Origin: Roseateles toxinivorans
GTDB taxonomy: Bacteria > Pseudomonadota > Gammaproteobacteria > Burkholderiales > Burkholderiaceae_C
Reading direction: 5' to 3'
NCBI RefSeq assembly: GCF_004362525.1
Contig: NZ_SNXS01000004.1
Location: 62,001 to 126,000 of the forward strand
Length of the DNA stretch: 64,000 nt
Positions within the stretch are counted from its first letter, which is position 1; each line of letters begins with the position of its first letter. A program made the translations under genes and the position numbers. Positions 7,452-16,508 of the stretch are shown in pieces. The notes under the pieces were generated by a model. It did no database searches. It saw only the letters and a list, made by a program, of their open reading frames with translations, and was not told the DNA's origin.

Positions 7452-8573
7452 ATGATAGACATTGACTTCGAGCGCCTGCGCGCGCTCGGGCTGCACGCCG
7501 CGATGGCGCAAGCCGTGCAGCAATTGATTGCCGACTTCGCTTCTCGAACCCCCGAATTCGCCGACCAGGACTGGCAGCTGATGCGCGTCTGCACCGTGCA
7601 CCGCGACCGCCTGCAAGTGCATGACGGCGTGTCGGAACGCAGTGCCATCCCTTTGCCCCGCCTGATCAAGCAGCATGCGCTGGATGGCACCAGCATCGCC
7701 GTCGGCGACTGGGTGTTGACGCAAACCCCAGAGCCTGACCGCTGCTGTATCCACGCCGTGCTGCCGCCGGTGACGCGCATCAACCGCCGCGACGCCGATG
7801 GCAGCCGTCACGCGGTGGTCAGCAATGTGGACACGGCGCTGCTGGTGATGGGCCTGGACCTGGACTTCAGCCTGCGCCGGCTGGAGCGCTATCTGGCGCT
7901 GGTCCAGGGCAGCGGCGTCTGGCCGGTGGTCGTGCTGACCAAGCTCGACACGCTGGGCGACACGGCCTGGGCGCGCTCCGAGCGGCTGGTGGACATCGCC
8001 CGCCAGCTGCGCGAGCGGCTGCCGCCGGAGGTCATCGTCCATGCGCTGGATGCGCGCAGCCCCGAGGTGGCGCAGGACCTGGCCCCGTATCTGGGCCTGG
8101 GGCAGACGCTGGTGCTGCTGGGTTCGTCGGGCGCGGGCAAGTCGACGCTGACCAATAGCCTGGCCGGCATGGGCCTGCAGGATACGGGGCCGGTGCGCGA
8201 GCATGACAGTCGGGGCCGCCACACGACCACGGCGCGCACCCTGCTGCCGCTGCTGTCGGGCGCCTGCCTGATCGACACGCCCGGCGTGCGCAGCCTGCGA
8301 CCGGACGCCGATGTGCAGACACTCAGCGCCAGCTTCACCGACATCCAGGCGCTGGCCGGCCAATGCCGGTTCCGCAACTGCCAGCATGTCAACGAGCCGG
8401 GCTGCGCCGTGCTGGCCCAGGTGGCCGGTGACCGGGTGCGCAATTTCCACAAGCTCAAGCGCGAGATGCAGCGCGATCAGCAGACGCCGCTGGACCGCCA
8501 GCGCGAGCTGGCGCGCTGGAAGCAGATCGGCCGTGCCGGCCATGAGCGCGCCAAGATGAAGCGCGGCGAGTAG
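7452..8573 (+). CDS. rsgA: ribosome small subunit-dependent GTPase A (RsgA/YjeQ family)
   Basis: A 373-residue circularly permuted GTPase that checks late 30S subunit maturation. The order of motifs is diagnostic: TKLD (G4, 163-166) comes before the P-loop GSSGAGKST (224-232) and DTPG (G3, 275-278). An N-terminal OB-fold region precedes them, and a C-terminal zinc site follows with C305, C310, H312 and C318. It is longer than the E. coli protein because of an N-terminal extension typical of the Pseudomonas/Xanthomonas type. The ribosome site before ATG 7452 is weak. Confidence 0.93.
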   Translation: MIDIDFERLRALGLHAAMAQAVQQLIADFASRTPEFADQDWQLMRVCTVHRDRLQVHDGVSERSAIPLPRLIKQHALDGTSIAVGDWVLTQTPEPDRCCIHAVLPPVTRINRRDADGSRHAVVSNVDTALLVMGLDLDFSLRRLERYLALVQGSGVWPVVVLTKLDTLGDTAWARSERLVDIARQLRERLPPEVIVHALDARSPEVAQDLAPYLGLGQTLVLLGSSGAGKSTLTNSLAGMGLQDTGPVREHDSRGRHTTTARTLLPLLSGACLIDTPGVRSLRPDADVQTLSASFTDIQALAGQCRFRNCQHVNEPGCAVLAQVAGDRVRNFHKLKREMQRDQQTPLDRQRELARWKQIGRAGHERAKMKRGE

Positions 8574-8591
8574 CAAGCCTGTTCAGGCGGG

Positions 8592-8619
8592 CGGCAGGCG
8601 CACTTTGCGCCTGCCGTTT
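8592..8619 (+). terminator. intrinsic terminator after rsgA
   Basis: A perfect 11-bp stem, CGGCAGGCGCA with TGCGCCTGCCG, 3-base loop, followed by a short TTT run. It separates rsgA from the PEP-CTERM/phospholipase genes. Confidence 0.7.
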
Positions 8620-8739
8620 CCCGCCGGCTGTAGTCCGTCCGGACCATTGCGGCTCCGTTGTTGTCAAGACCTGTCCCTAGATTTGGGGATCGCACCTGCC
8701 GCTGCGTTCGGTGTGCCTGACAACAAGGAGTGAACCCCT

Positions 8740-9318
8740 ATGAAATCTTCGATTCGCGCGCTGCTGGCCGGCGCGGCCCTGGCGGCCTGGCTGCCCAGCG
8801 CCATGGCGACCGTGCTGAGCTTTGATGACCTGACCCAGGACGGCACCCTGCCGCTGAACTACGGTGGGCTCGATTGGTCGACTGCCGGCTGGACGGTCTT
8901 TACAACCCCGGCCGCGCCTTACTCGCCGAGTTCGGGTTTTGGCCGCGTGACCACTGGCTTCATGGCCGAGGACGCCACCAGCCTGATCCGCTTCACCCAA
9001 CCCGGCACCTTCGACGGAGCCTACTTCGCCGGCCTGGGCGGCGCGACGCTGAGCTTCGAGCTGTTTCTGAACGGCAACAAGGTGCACAGCTCGATGGTGC
9101 TCGACCCTTCGGCCACGCCGAGCTTTCTGGCCAGCGGCTACGCCGGACTGATCGATGCGGTGGTGGTGAAGAGTGCCAATCACGGCGAGTTCGCGATGGA
9201 CGACTTCACGTTCACCCAGGCCGTGCCCGAGCCGCAGACCTATGCGCTGCTGATCGGTGGCCTGTTCGTCGTGGGCCGCATCGCCCGCCGTCGTCAATCC
9301 AACACCAACGAAGCCTGA
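8740..9318 (+). CDS. PEP-CTERM sorting domain-containing exoprotein
   Basis: A 192-residue exported protein: Sec signal peptide (about 1-24, ending AMA), a beta-rich middle, then the PEP-CTERM tail, VPEP followed by a hydrophobic helix and the Arg cluster RIARRR. In this system an exosortase recognises the tail and cleaves or sorts the protein in the envelope; no exosortase gene is in the window. A good AAGGAG ribosome site fixes the start. The stop lies 7 bp before the phospholipase C start, so the two are very likely co-transcribed. Confidence 0.88.
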   Translation: MKSSIRALLAGAALAAWLPSAMATVLSFDDLTQDGTLPLNYGGLDWSTAGWTVFTTPAAPYSPSSGFGRVTTGFMAEDATSLIRFTQPGTFDGAYFAGLGGATLSFELFLNGNKVHSSMVLDPSATPSFLASGYAGLIDAVVVKSANHGEFAMDDFTFTQAVPEPQTYALLIGGLFVVGRIARRRQSNTNEA

Positions 9319-9325
9319 GTCCATC

Positions 9326-11527
9326 ATGAGCCAACAAGACCGCCGCAGCTTCCTGCGCACCGTGGCCTCGGCCGCCGGTGCCTCCGCCGCCCTGGCCACC
9401 TTTCCCCCTGCGATCCAGCGGGCGCTGGCCATCTCGGCCAACAACCGTACCGGCACGATCCAGGACGTCGAGCACATCGTCGTGCTGACCCAGGAGAACC
9501 GTTCCTTCGACCACTATTTCGGCACGCTCAACGGCGTGCGCGGATTTGCCGACCCCTTCCCAGTGCCGGTGGTCAACAAGACCGGCATTGCCGGCCGCAA
9601 TGTCTGGGTGCAGCCGAATGCGGTGACGGCCGTGCCGGGCCGCCCGTCGCCGGGCCCTGTGGCCATCGCCCCCTTCCACCTGAACACGGTGCAGAACTTC
9701 GCCTATATGCGCGTGTCGGGCACGCCGCACTCGTGGAGCGATTCGCAGCTCGCCTGGGACCAGGGTCGCATGAATGCCTGGCCCAAGGCCAAGAACAACC
9801 ATTCGCTGGGCCACTTCACCGAGGCTGATCTGCCTTTCCAGTTCGCGATGGCCAATGCCTTCACGATTTGCGACCACTACCACTGCTCGACGCAGACCGG
9901 CACCAATACCAACCGCCTGCTGCTGTGGACCGGCACCAACGACCCGCTGCGCCTGGGCAATGGCCCGTCCACCGACAACAGCCATGACTGGTTCAACGAG
10001 AACCCGCTGGACGACTACACCTGGACGACCTACCCGGAACGCCTGCAGAGCGCGGGCATCACCTGGCAGGTCTACCAGAACATGGCAGACAACTTCACCG
10101 ACAACTCGCTGGCCGGGTTCCGCGTGTTCCGCGACGGCTGGTACAAGCGCCCGGGCTATTCTCAGCAGCTGCTGGAGCGCGGCATCAGCACCCGCGACTT
10201 GGACAAGCTGAAGGAAGACGTGCTGGCCAACAAGCTGCCCCAGGTCAGCTGGGTGGTCGCCACGGCCGAGGGTTCGGAGCACCCAGGCCCGTCCAGCCCC
10301 GCCCAGGGCGCCGACTACACGGCCAAGGTGCTGGATGCGCTGACCTCCAACCCCGAGGTCTGGAGCAAGACGGTGCTGTTCATCAACTTCGACGAGAACG
10401 ACGGCTTCTTCGACCATATGCCGCCGCCGGCCGCACCGTCCTACCAGGTCTGGGATGCCGACCCGGGCAAGGCCCAGCTGGCCGGGGCATCGACGGTGGA
10501 CACCACCGGCGAGTACCACCACATCCTCAACGGCACACCGGCCACGCACCAGCACAAGCCTTATGGCCTGGGCCCGCGCGTGCCGATGTATGTGATCTCG
10601 CCGTGGAGCAAGGGCGGCTGGGTCAATTCGGAGGTGGCCGACCACACCTCGGTGATACGTTTCATCGAGAAGCGCTTCGGCGTGATGGAGCCCAATATCA
10701 GCGCCTGGCGCCGCGCGGTCTGCGGTGACCTGAGCTCGGCCTTCAATTTCGCCGACCCGCAGGACAGCGCCTTCTTCGAGCAGCTGCCGCAGACGCTGGC
10801 GCTGGCCAACAAGGCCCGCGCGCTGCCCGGCACGACGACGCCACCGGTGCCCGGCAGCCTGGCCGCCCCGGTGCAGAACGCCGGCGTGCGCCCGGCGCGC
10901 GCGCTGCCCTACGAGCTGCACGCCACGGCGCGCATCGTGCCCAACCCGGGCCGCGTCGGTTCGACCCGTGTCGAGCTGCAGTTCGCCAATACCGGTGAGG
11001 CCGCGGCGGTGTTCCATGTCTATGACCGGCTGAACCTGGCCGCGCTGCCGCGTCGCTTCACCGTCGAGCCCGACAAGCAGCTGAGCGACAGCTGGCAGCC
11101 GACCACCGCCGGCAGCTACGACCTGTGGGTGCTGGGCCCGAACGGCTTCCATCGCCACTTCACCGGCAATGCCCGCCGCGTGGCTGCAGCCGCTCAGCCC
11201 AATCCGGAAGTGCGCGTGACGCCGGATGCGGTCAACGGCGAGCTGGTCGTCGAGTTGAGCAACCGTGGCAGCCTGACCTGCACCGTCAGCCTGGTGGCCA
11301 ACAAGTACTACAGCGTCGCACCCAAGGTCCAGCTGCTGGCTCCGCAGGCCACGGCGACGATTCGCCTGCCGCTGAAGGACAGCGCCCATTGGTACGACTT
11401 CAGCCTGCGCGTGGCTGGCCAGCCGGACTACAGCCGCCGCTTCGCCGGACATCTGGAAACCGGCCAGCCCTCGATCAGTGATCCGGCGATGGAGGGCCCG
11501 GCCCTGCTGAGCCAGTACCAGGTCTGA
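9326..11527 (+). CDS. phosphocholine-type phospholipase C (Tat-exported)
   Basis: A 733-residue enzyme of the bacterial phospholipase C/acid phosphatase superfamily (PlcH/PlcN group). A twin-arginine signal, RRSFLR at residues 6-11, precedes a hydrophobic Ala-rich stretch, so export should be by Tat. The metal-site motif ENRSFDHYFG is at 57-66. Other family segments include FDENDGFFDHMPPP and WSKGGW. Two C-terminal beta domains of the PLC type follow. It should hydrolyse phosphatidylcholine-like lipids outside the cytoplasm and may serve phosphate or lipid scavenging. The Tat start at 9326 is preferred over longer frames. It is flanked on both sides by PEP-CTERM genes. Confidence 0.92.
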   Translation: MSQQDRRSFLRTVASAAGASAALATFPPAIQRALAISANNRTGTIQDVEHIVVLTQENRSFDHYFGTLNGVRGFADPFPVPVVNKTGIAGRNVWVQPNAVTAVPGRPSPGPVAIAPFHLNTVQNFAYMRVSGTPHSWSDSQLAWDQGRMNAWPKAKNNHSLGHFTEADLPFQFAMANAFTICDHYHCSTQTGTNTNRLLLWTGTNDPLRLGNGPSTDNSHDWFNENPLDDYTWTTYPERLQSAGITWQVYQNMADNFTDNSLAGFRVFRDGWYKRPGYSQQLLERGISTRDLDKLKEDVLANKLPQVSWVVATAEGSEHPGPSSPAQGADYTAKVLDALTSNPEVWSKTVLFINFDENDGFFDHMPPPAAPSYQVWDADPGKAQLAGASTVDTTGEYHHILNGTPATHQHKPYGLGPRVPMYVISPWSKGGWVNSEVADHTSVIRFIEKRFGVMEPNISAWRRAVCGDLSSAFNFADPQDSAFFEQLPQTLALANKARALPGTTTPPVPGSLAAPVQNAGVRPARALPYELHATARIVPNPGRVGSTRVELQFANTGEAAAVFHVYDRLNLAALPRRFTVEPDKQLSDSWQPTTAGSYDLWVLGPNGFHRHFTGNARRVAAAAQPNPEVRVTPDAVNGELVVELSNRGSLTCTVSLVANKYYSVAPKVQLLAPQATATIRLPLKDSAHWYDFSLRVAGQPDYSRRFAGHLETGQPSISDPAMEGPALLSQYQV

Positions 11528-11561
11528 GCCCCATTTTTTGCAACACAACTTTGGAACAAAC

Positions 11562-12242
11562 ATGAAAACTACCCTGATTCGCGGCGCCGCCGCTCTGACC
11601 CTGAGCCTGTGCGCGCTGGGTGCCCATGCGGCCGGCTTTGGCAGCAATCTGATCGTCAACGGCGATGCCGAGGCCGGCGTCAGCGGCTGGACCGGCTTCG
11701 ACGGTACCGACCTGTTCCAGTCGGTCGACTATGGCAGCAACTGGGTCAAGCCCAGCGAGCCAGGCCCTGTGAACCGTGGCGCCAAGATGTTTGCCGGCGA
11801 GAGCTCGCCCTACTCGGCGGGTGCGCAGACCGTGGACGTTGGCGCCCTGACCGGCGCCTTCGCCAGCGGCAAGGCCTCGTTCGAATTGAGCGGCTATCTG
11901 GGCGGTTGGAGCAGCCAGGGCGACAACGCCTTGCTGCTGGTGTCCTTCCTCGATGCGAGCAGCCAGTCGCTGGGCCTGGCGCAACTGGGCCCGGTGACAC
12001 CGGCCGATCGCGGCAACCAGACCGGCCTGCTGTTCCGTTCCACCGGCGGCTTCGTGCCGGTCAACACGGCCAAGATAGAGTTCATCCTGTCGATGGAGCG
12101 ACTGAACTCCAGCGACAACGACGGCTATGCCGATAACCTGTCTTTCGTGCTGAACACGGCTCCCGTGCCAGAACCCGGCACCTATGCCCTGATGGCTCTG
12201 GGCTTGGGCCTGCTTGCCGCTGTGAAGCGCCGCAAGAACTGA
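11562..12242 (+). CDS. PEP-CTERM sorting domain-containing exoprotein
   Basis: A 226-residue exported protein. Residues 1-23 are a signal peptide ending AHA. The mature part begins with NLIVNGDAEAG, typical of carbohydrate-binding-like jelly-roll PEP-CTERM proteins with an N-terminal NGDFE-like motif. It ends with VPEPGTYALMALGLG and the basic tail KRRKN. The function of the folded domain is unknown. It lies 34 bp after the phospholipase C gene in the same direction, probably in the same transcript. Confidence 0.88.
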   Translation: MKTTLIRGAAALTLSLCALGAHAAGFGSNLIVNGDAEAGVSGWTGFDGTDLFQSVDYGSNWVKPSEPGPVNRGAKMFAGESSPYSAGAQTVDVGALTGAFASGKASFELSGYLGGWSSQGDNALLLVSFLDASSQSLGLAQLGPVTPADRGNQTGLLFRSTGGFVPVNTAKIEFILSMERLNSSDNDGYADNLSFVLNTAPVPEPGTYALMALGLGLLAAVKRRKN

Positions 12243-12243
12243 G

Positions 12244-12885
12244 CTAGAACGGCGCGGCGCTGCTGAACTGCAGCGCCGCGCCCGTCACCGGGTGGTGCAA
12301 GGCCAGCTCGGTGGCGTGCAGGTACAGCCGCGGGGCCAGGTCTTGCCGATCCGCATACAAGGCGTCGCCGACAATGGGATGGCCCAGCGCCTGCAGGTGC
12401 ACACGCAACTGGTGGGTGCGGCCGGTGACGGGCTCCAACTCGACGCGGCTGGTCTGCCCCAGGCGATCCTGTGCAAGACAGCGATAGCGCGTCTGCGAGG
12501 GCTTGCCGTTGACATGGCAGACCTGCTGGCGCGGACGGTTGGGCCAGTCGGCTCCGACCGGCAGGTCGATATGGGCCCAGTCCGAGCCTGGCTCGGCCAG
12601 CAGGCCGTGAACCACGGCCACATAGCGCTTTTGCACGCGGCGTTCGGCAAATGCCCGGCTCAGCCTGCGCTGCATCTCGGCGCCAAGGGCCAGCAGCAGC
12701 AGTCCCGAGGTGGCCATGTCCAGCCGGTGGACGATCAGTGCGTCGGCATGCAGCCATTGCACGCGGCTGATCAGGCAGTCCTGCTTGGTCGGCCCGCGAC
12801 CGGGCACGGCCAGCATGCCGGCGGGCTTGTTGCACAAAATCAGGCTGTCGTCGGCGTGGAGAATGTCCACCGGGGCTGTGCTCAT
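12244..12885 (-). CDS. RluA family pseudouridine synthase
   Basis: A 213-residue enzyme close in length to E. coli RluA. The catalytic Asp lies in HRLDMATSG, and the conserved GRTHQLRVH and GDALY segments follow. It isomerises uridine to pseudouridine in rRNA and/or tRNA. There is no S4 domain, consistent with the short RluA type rather than RluC/D. The start is taken at 12885 (MSTAPVD). An ATG at 12900 is also possible. Confidence 0.88.
   Translation of the reverse strand: MSTAPVDILHADDSLILCNKPAGMLAVPGRGPTKQDCLISRVQWLHADALIVHRLDMATSGLLLLALGAEMQRRLSRAFAERRVQKRYVAVVHGLLAEPGSDWAHIDLPVGADWPNRPRQQVCHVNGKPSQTRYRCLAQDRLGQTSRVELEPVTGRTHQLRVHLQALGHPIVGDALYADRQDLAPRLYLHATELALHHPVTGAALQFSSAAPF
12251..12282. 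repeat. perfect 13-bp inverted repeat at convergent gene ends
   Basis: GGCGCGGCGCTGC and GCAGCGCCGCGCC flank a 6-base loop, just past the PEP-CTERM stop and inside the last codons of the pseudouridine synthase. No T-run follows on either strand, so it is a strong hairpin that may slow or stop convergent transcription, but not a classical terminator. Confidence 0.55.
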
Positions 12886-13077
12886 GGCGCGATTGTCCAT
12901 GAGCCGGCTCCGTGCAGCATTCACGCAAATGCGCGGCGCCGCATCCGAGCTAGGGCCAGACCCGACTGCATTCAGGCCGATCTTGGTGCAAGCTGCGGCG
13001 ACCGGTGCCTGCTCAAGCCGCGCCGGATTGCCAAGGTTTTGATCTCATCCATCGACTTCTGGAGATTGCATCAGGCC

Positions 13078-15579
13078 ATGGAAGTGAGTGCAGATCTGGC
13101 CTCGCTGAACTACGCGGCGCGTTGCTCCAAGCTGAGCGCGCCTGATCAGGCCATGGCGCTGGCCCGGCGTGCCCTGCGGATGGCCGAGGCCCAAGGTGAC
13201 GCACAGGCTGCCGCCGAAGCGGCCACCACCTTGGCCCTGCTGCGCTCCCGCCGTGAGGGGCAGGACCGCGTCGAAGCCGAGTTTGCCCGCCTCTTGGCCG
13301 AGTTCAGCCGGCTGGGCGATGAACTGGGGCGCCTGCGCATCGAGTGCCGGCTGGCCGGCATACCGCTGCTGCGCGGCGAGGCTCGCGACAACTGGGACTG
13401 GCTGGTGGCGCTCACCGAGGCGCTGGAGCGGCAGGGCGATGCCATCGATCGCTGCGATGCGCTGAACCTGCGCGGCCTGTTCCACGACCGGCTGGGCCAT
13501 ACCGAGCTGGCCCTGCGCGCCTACTTCCAGCTGCTTGACGAGGCCCAGCAGTGCCCGGACCCGGGCTGCCTGCCCCATGCACTGGCCCAGCTGGGCTACG
13601 TCCAGTATGCGGCCGGCGACAGCGCCTCGGCGCTGCGCCACCTCGAGCTGGCCGGCCATCTGGTCGAGAACCAGGGCCAGGCCTCGATGGCCTCGCTGGT
13701 GGTGGCCCATCTGACCCAGTGCCTGCTGCACCTGGGCCGGCCGCAGCAGGCGCTGGAGGCGCTCCAGCCCTGGCTCAGCGGCGCCAAGTGGGCGCACGAG
13801 AACCTGAGCCTGCTGTCCATGCACACGACCGCCGCCCACTGTCTGGTGATGCTGGACCGCCTGGACGAGGCCCATGAGCTGATCGCCAAGGCCCTGCCCA
13901 TGGTCGGCAGCGGACTGCGCGAGGAGGTGCGGGCCCATCTGGTCCATGGGCTGGTCGAGCAGTGCCTGGGCCGGCTTGAGTGGGCCCGCGCGGCGCTGGC
14001 CCAGGCCGAGGGTCTGCTGGAGCGCATGCAGCAGCTGGACCTGCACCTGCCGATACAGCTCTATCTGGCCCAGGCGCGCCTGCATGAGCAGATGGGCGAC
14101 TTCGCGCTCGCCTACGGCTACCTCGAGCGCCATCGCCAGGCCTATGAGCTGACGCAGAACAGCGCGGCGCGGGCACGGGTGTTGAGCTCACAGATCGAGG
14201 CCGACCTTGAACGCACCGAGCGTGCCCGGTTGCAGCTGGAGCAGGAGCGCAACGAAGCGCGCCTGATCGGCGCCTATGTGGACACGCTCACCGGTCTGCC
14301 CAACCGCGAGCGGCTGCGCATCGAGGGCGAGGAGCTGCGCATCCAGCAGGAGGGCCGACTGCCGGCCGTGCTGATGCTCAATATCAACCGCTTCAAGGCG
14401 ATCAACGATGCACTGGGCAATGAGCTGGGCGACGCCGTGCTGCTGGCCACGGCCCAGCGCCTGGCGGAGCTGCCGCATCAGTTCCTGGGCCGCACCCATG
14501 CCGACCAGTTCTGCATGCTGTGCAGCGACGTCGGCCGCCTGCCGGTGCTGAGGGCCCAACTGGAGAAGGCCTTTGCCACGCCCCTGAGCGTCTATGACCA
14601 ATGGGTCGACGTGTCGCTGTCGATCGGCGTGGCCCTGCCGCCCGATGGCGGCGAGACGATGACGGCCCTGATGCGCAATGCCGAAACGGCCATGTATGCC
14701 GATCGCAAGCGGCTGTCTGGATGGACGGTCTACGCGCCCGAGCTGGAGACGGTGCGGCCGGCCGACCTGACCCTGCTGTCCGAACTCAAGCGAGCCGTGG
14801 AGCAGGACGAGCTGCTGCTCTATCTGCAGCCCAAGGTCTGCCTGCACGATGGCTCGGTGCGCAGCGCCGAGGCCCTGGTGCGCTGGCAGCACCCGGAGCG
14901 AGGCATGGTGCCGCCGTTCCAGTTCATCCCCTTTGCCGAGCAGACCGGGCGCATCAGCATGCTCACGCATTGGGTGCTGCGGGCGGCGATGCGGCACACC
15001 GTCGAATGGCGGCGCGAGGGCTTGCAGATCCAGGTCTCGGTCAACGTCTCCACCTTCGATCTGCGCGACCAGGGCTTTGCACAGCGTGTGTTCCAGCTGT
15101 TGCGCGAAACCGGTGCGCGGGCCGAGGATGTGCGCCTGGAGGTGACCGAGAGCGCGGCCATGGACGACCCTTCGACCACCTTGAAGGTCATGCGGGCCCT
15201 GGTCGATGGCGGCCTGAGCCTGTCCATCGACGACTTCGGCACCGGTTACTCATCACTGGCCTATCTGCAGAAGATGCCGGTCACCGAGCTGAAGATAGAC
15301 CGCGCCTTTGTCAGTGGTGTGCGCGCCGGCACCGACGGCGAGGCGCTGCTGCGCGCCACCATCGGCCTGGCCCATGTGATGGGCATGCCGGTGGTGGCCG
15401 AGGGCTGCGAGACGGCCGAGGAATGGGACCTGCTGCAGGCCCTGGGCTGCGACTATGCCCAGGGCTATCTGATCGCCCGGCCGATGCCGGTGCCTCAGTT
15501 CCTGGCCTGGCGGGAGCGGCATATGCCCTTTGTGCCGCTGATTGCCAGGCACGACGAATTCAGGCCCACCGTCTGGTAG
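13078..15579 (+). CDS. TPR-containing protein with degenerate GGDEF and intact EAL domain
   Basis: An 833-residue c-di-GMP protein without membrane segments or signal peptide. Residues about 1-370 form helical TPR-like repeats, followed by a coiled coil. The GGDEF domain (TLTGLPNR near 402) has HADQF where GG(D/E)EF should be, so cyclase activity is unlikely. The EAL domain keeps its key residues: EALVRW (near 598), N in VNVST, E in TES, DDFGTGYSS (near 718), K and D in ELKIDR, and E in AEGCE. It should be an active phosphodiesterase. The true start is uncertain (13078 follows GGAG at long spacing). The N-terminal plan resembles the cyclase at 26571. Confidence 0.85.
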   Translation: MEVSADLASLNYAARCSKLSAPDQAMALARRALRMAEAQGDAQAAAEAATTLALLRSRREGQDRVEAEFARLLAEFSRLGDELGRLRIECRLAGIPLLRGEARDNWDWLVALTEALERQGDAIDRCDALNLRGLFHDRLGHTELALRAYFQLLDEAQQCPDPGCLPHALAQLGYVQYAAGDSASALRHLELAGHLVENQGQASMASLVVAHLTQCLLHLGRPQQALEALQPWLSGAKWAHENLSLLSMHTTAAHCLVMLDRLDEAHELIAKALPMVGSGLREEVRAHLVHGLVEQCLGRLEWARAALAQAEGLLERMQQLDLHLPIQLYLAQARLHEQMGDFALAYGYLERHRQAYELTQNSAARARVLSSQIEADLERTERARLQLEQERNEARLIGAYVDTLTGLPNRERLRIEGEELRIQQEGRLPAVLMLNINRFKAINDALGNELGDAVLLATAQRLAELPHQFLGRTHADQFCMLCSDVGRLPVLRAQLEKAFATPLSVYDQWVDVSLSIGVALPPDGGETMTALMRNAETAMYADRKRLSGWTVYAPELETVRPADLTLLSELKRAVEQDELLLYLQPKVCLHDGSVRSAEALVRWQHPERGMVPPFQFIPFAEQTGRISMLTHWVLRAAMRHTVEWRREGLQIQVSVNVSTFDLRDQGFAQRVFQLLRETGARAEDVRLEVTESAAMDDPSTTLKVMRALVDGGLSLSIDDFGTGYSSLAYLQKMPVTELKIDRAFVSGVRAGTDGEALLRATIGLAHVMGMPVVAEGCETAEEWDLLQALGCDYAQGYLIARPMPVPQFLAWRERHMPFVPLIARHDEFRPTVW

Positions 15580-15603
15580 GCCTGAACGCGACCGATCCGC
15601 CGT

Positions 15604-16422
15604 CTAGCTCAAGCGGCGCCGGCGACCCAAGCCCAGCACACCCAAGCCTGCCAGCATCATCAGATAGCTGGAGGCTTCGGGAACCACCATCGCCTGCCCC
15701 GAGAAGGTCATGCTGTTGTTGACGCCGCCGGTGGGGTCAGCGGTCAACGTGAAGAACCGCGACGACAGTGCCTGCCCATCGTCCGACAGACCCACATGGA
15801 TGCTCCAGGTTTCGCCCGGCTTCAAGCTCGCCAGATCCCATTGCAGGCCGACAAAGGCATCGCAACCATTCAGCAGGCCGCAGGCGGCAGGCACGCCGCT
15901 GCCTTCCGGTCCGGTGGCGCCATTGCTGGCAATCCACTTGTTGTTGAGCGAGAGGGCCGGGTCGTACAGAATGGTCTCGCGCCGCGTCGGATCGCCGGCC
16001 ACGGCCGGTTTCCAGCTCTCCGCCACCGACTCCTGGAGGGTGCCGGGGTTGGCGTCGGCACCGAGCACGACCATGAAGCGCAGGTCGTCGCGCGCGTCCA
16101 CGCCGGTATTGGTGAGCGTGTAGCGCAGGTCCAGCAGCCCGCTGCCATCACCGCTGACGGTGAAGCCGAACTTCAGGTCCGTCAGCGTGAAGGTACGCAA
16201 CTGCGCCTGCTGGGTGGTCAGGCCCAGGCCGGGATAGAGCAGGGCGTTGAGCTGGAAGATCATGCCGTCCTGGGCCGCGCCATAGCTGATATTGGCCAGA
16301 TCGCCGCTGCCGTCATTGAAGTCGTTCTGTATCACGACCGCCTGGGTCGCCAGCGGAACGGCCAATGCCAGCGCCGCGGCAGCGGCACTCAACAGGCGGA
16401 CATAGCGATAAGACTTCCTCAT
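15604..16422 (-). CDS. PEP-CTERM-like exported protein
   Basis: A 272-residue protein with a signal peptide (residues about 1-28) and a C-terminal sorting-like tail: VPEASSYLMMLAGLGVLGLG followed by RRRRLS. The motif reads VPEA instead of VPEP, a tolerated variation. The middle is beta-rich with a possible disulfide (CGLLNGC). No enzyme motifs are seen. It is the third of three minus-strand genes for exported proteins (18711 down to 15604), 86 bp after the previous one. Confidence 0.82.
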   Translation of the reverse strand: MRKSYRYVRLLSAAAAALALAVPLATQAVVIQNDFNDGSGDLANISYGAAQDGMIFQLNALLYPGLGLTTQQAQLRTFTLTDLKFGFTVSGDGSGLLDLRYTLTNTGVDARDDLRFMVVLGADANPGTLQESVAESWKPAVAGDPTRRETILYDPALSLNNKWIASNGATGPEGSGVPAACGLLNGCDAFVGLQWDLASLKPGETWSIHVGLSDDGQALSSRFFTLTADPTGGVNNSMTFSGQAMVVPEASSYLMMLAGLGVLGLGRRRRLS

Positions 16423-16508
16423 GGGAACACTCCTTCTGGGTCAAGCCATCGTTGGCATCGTTCTTGGAATCGTCGGCCGGCGCGGCCCTGGAGGCCGCTC
16501 CGCCGGAG

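Noticed and set aside
8655-8683. Promoter with -10 TAGATT before the PEP-CTERM gene at 8740
   Set aside because: TAGATT is present but no -35 box at acceptable spacing could be found.
9212-11659. An 815-codon open frame opposite the phospholipase C
   Set aside because: Composition is shadow-like and the plus-strand frame has full family motifs and a Tat signal.
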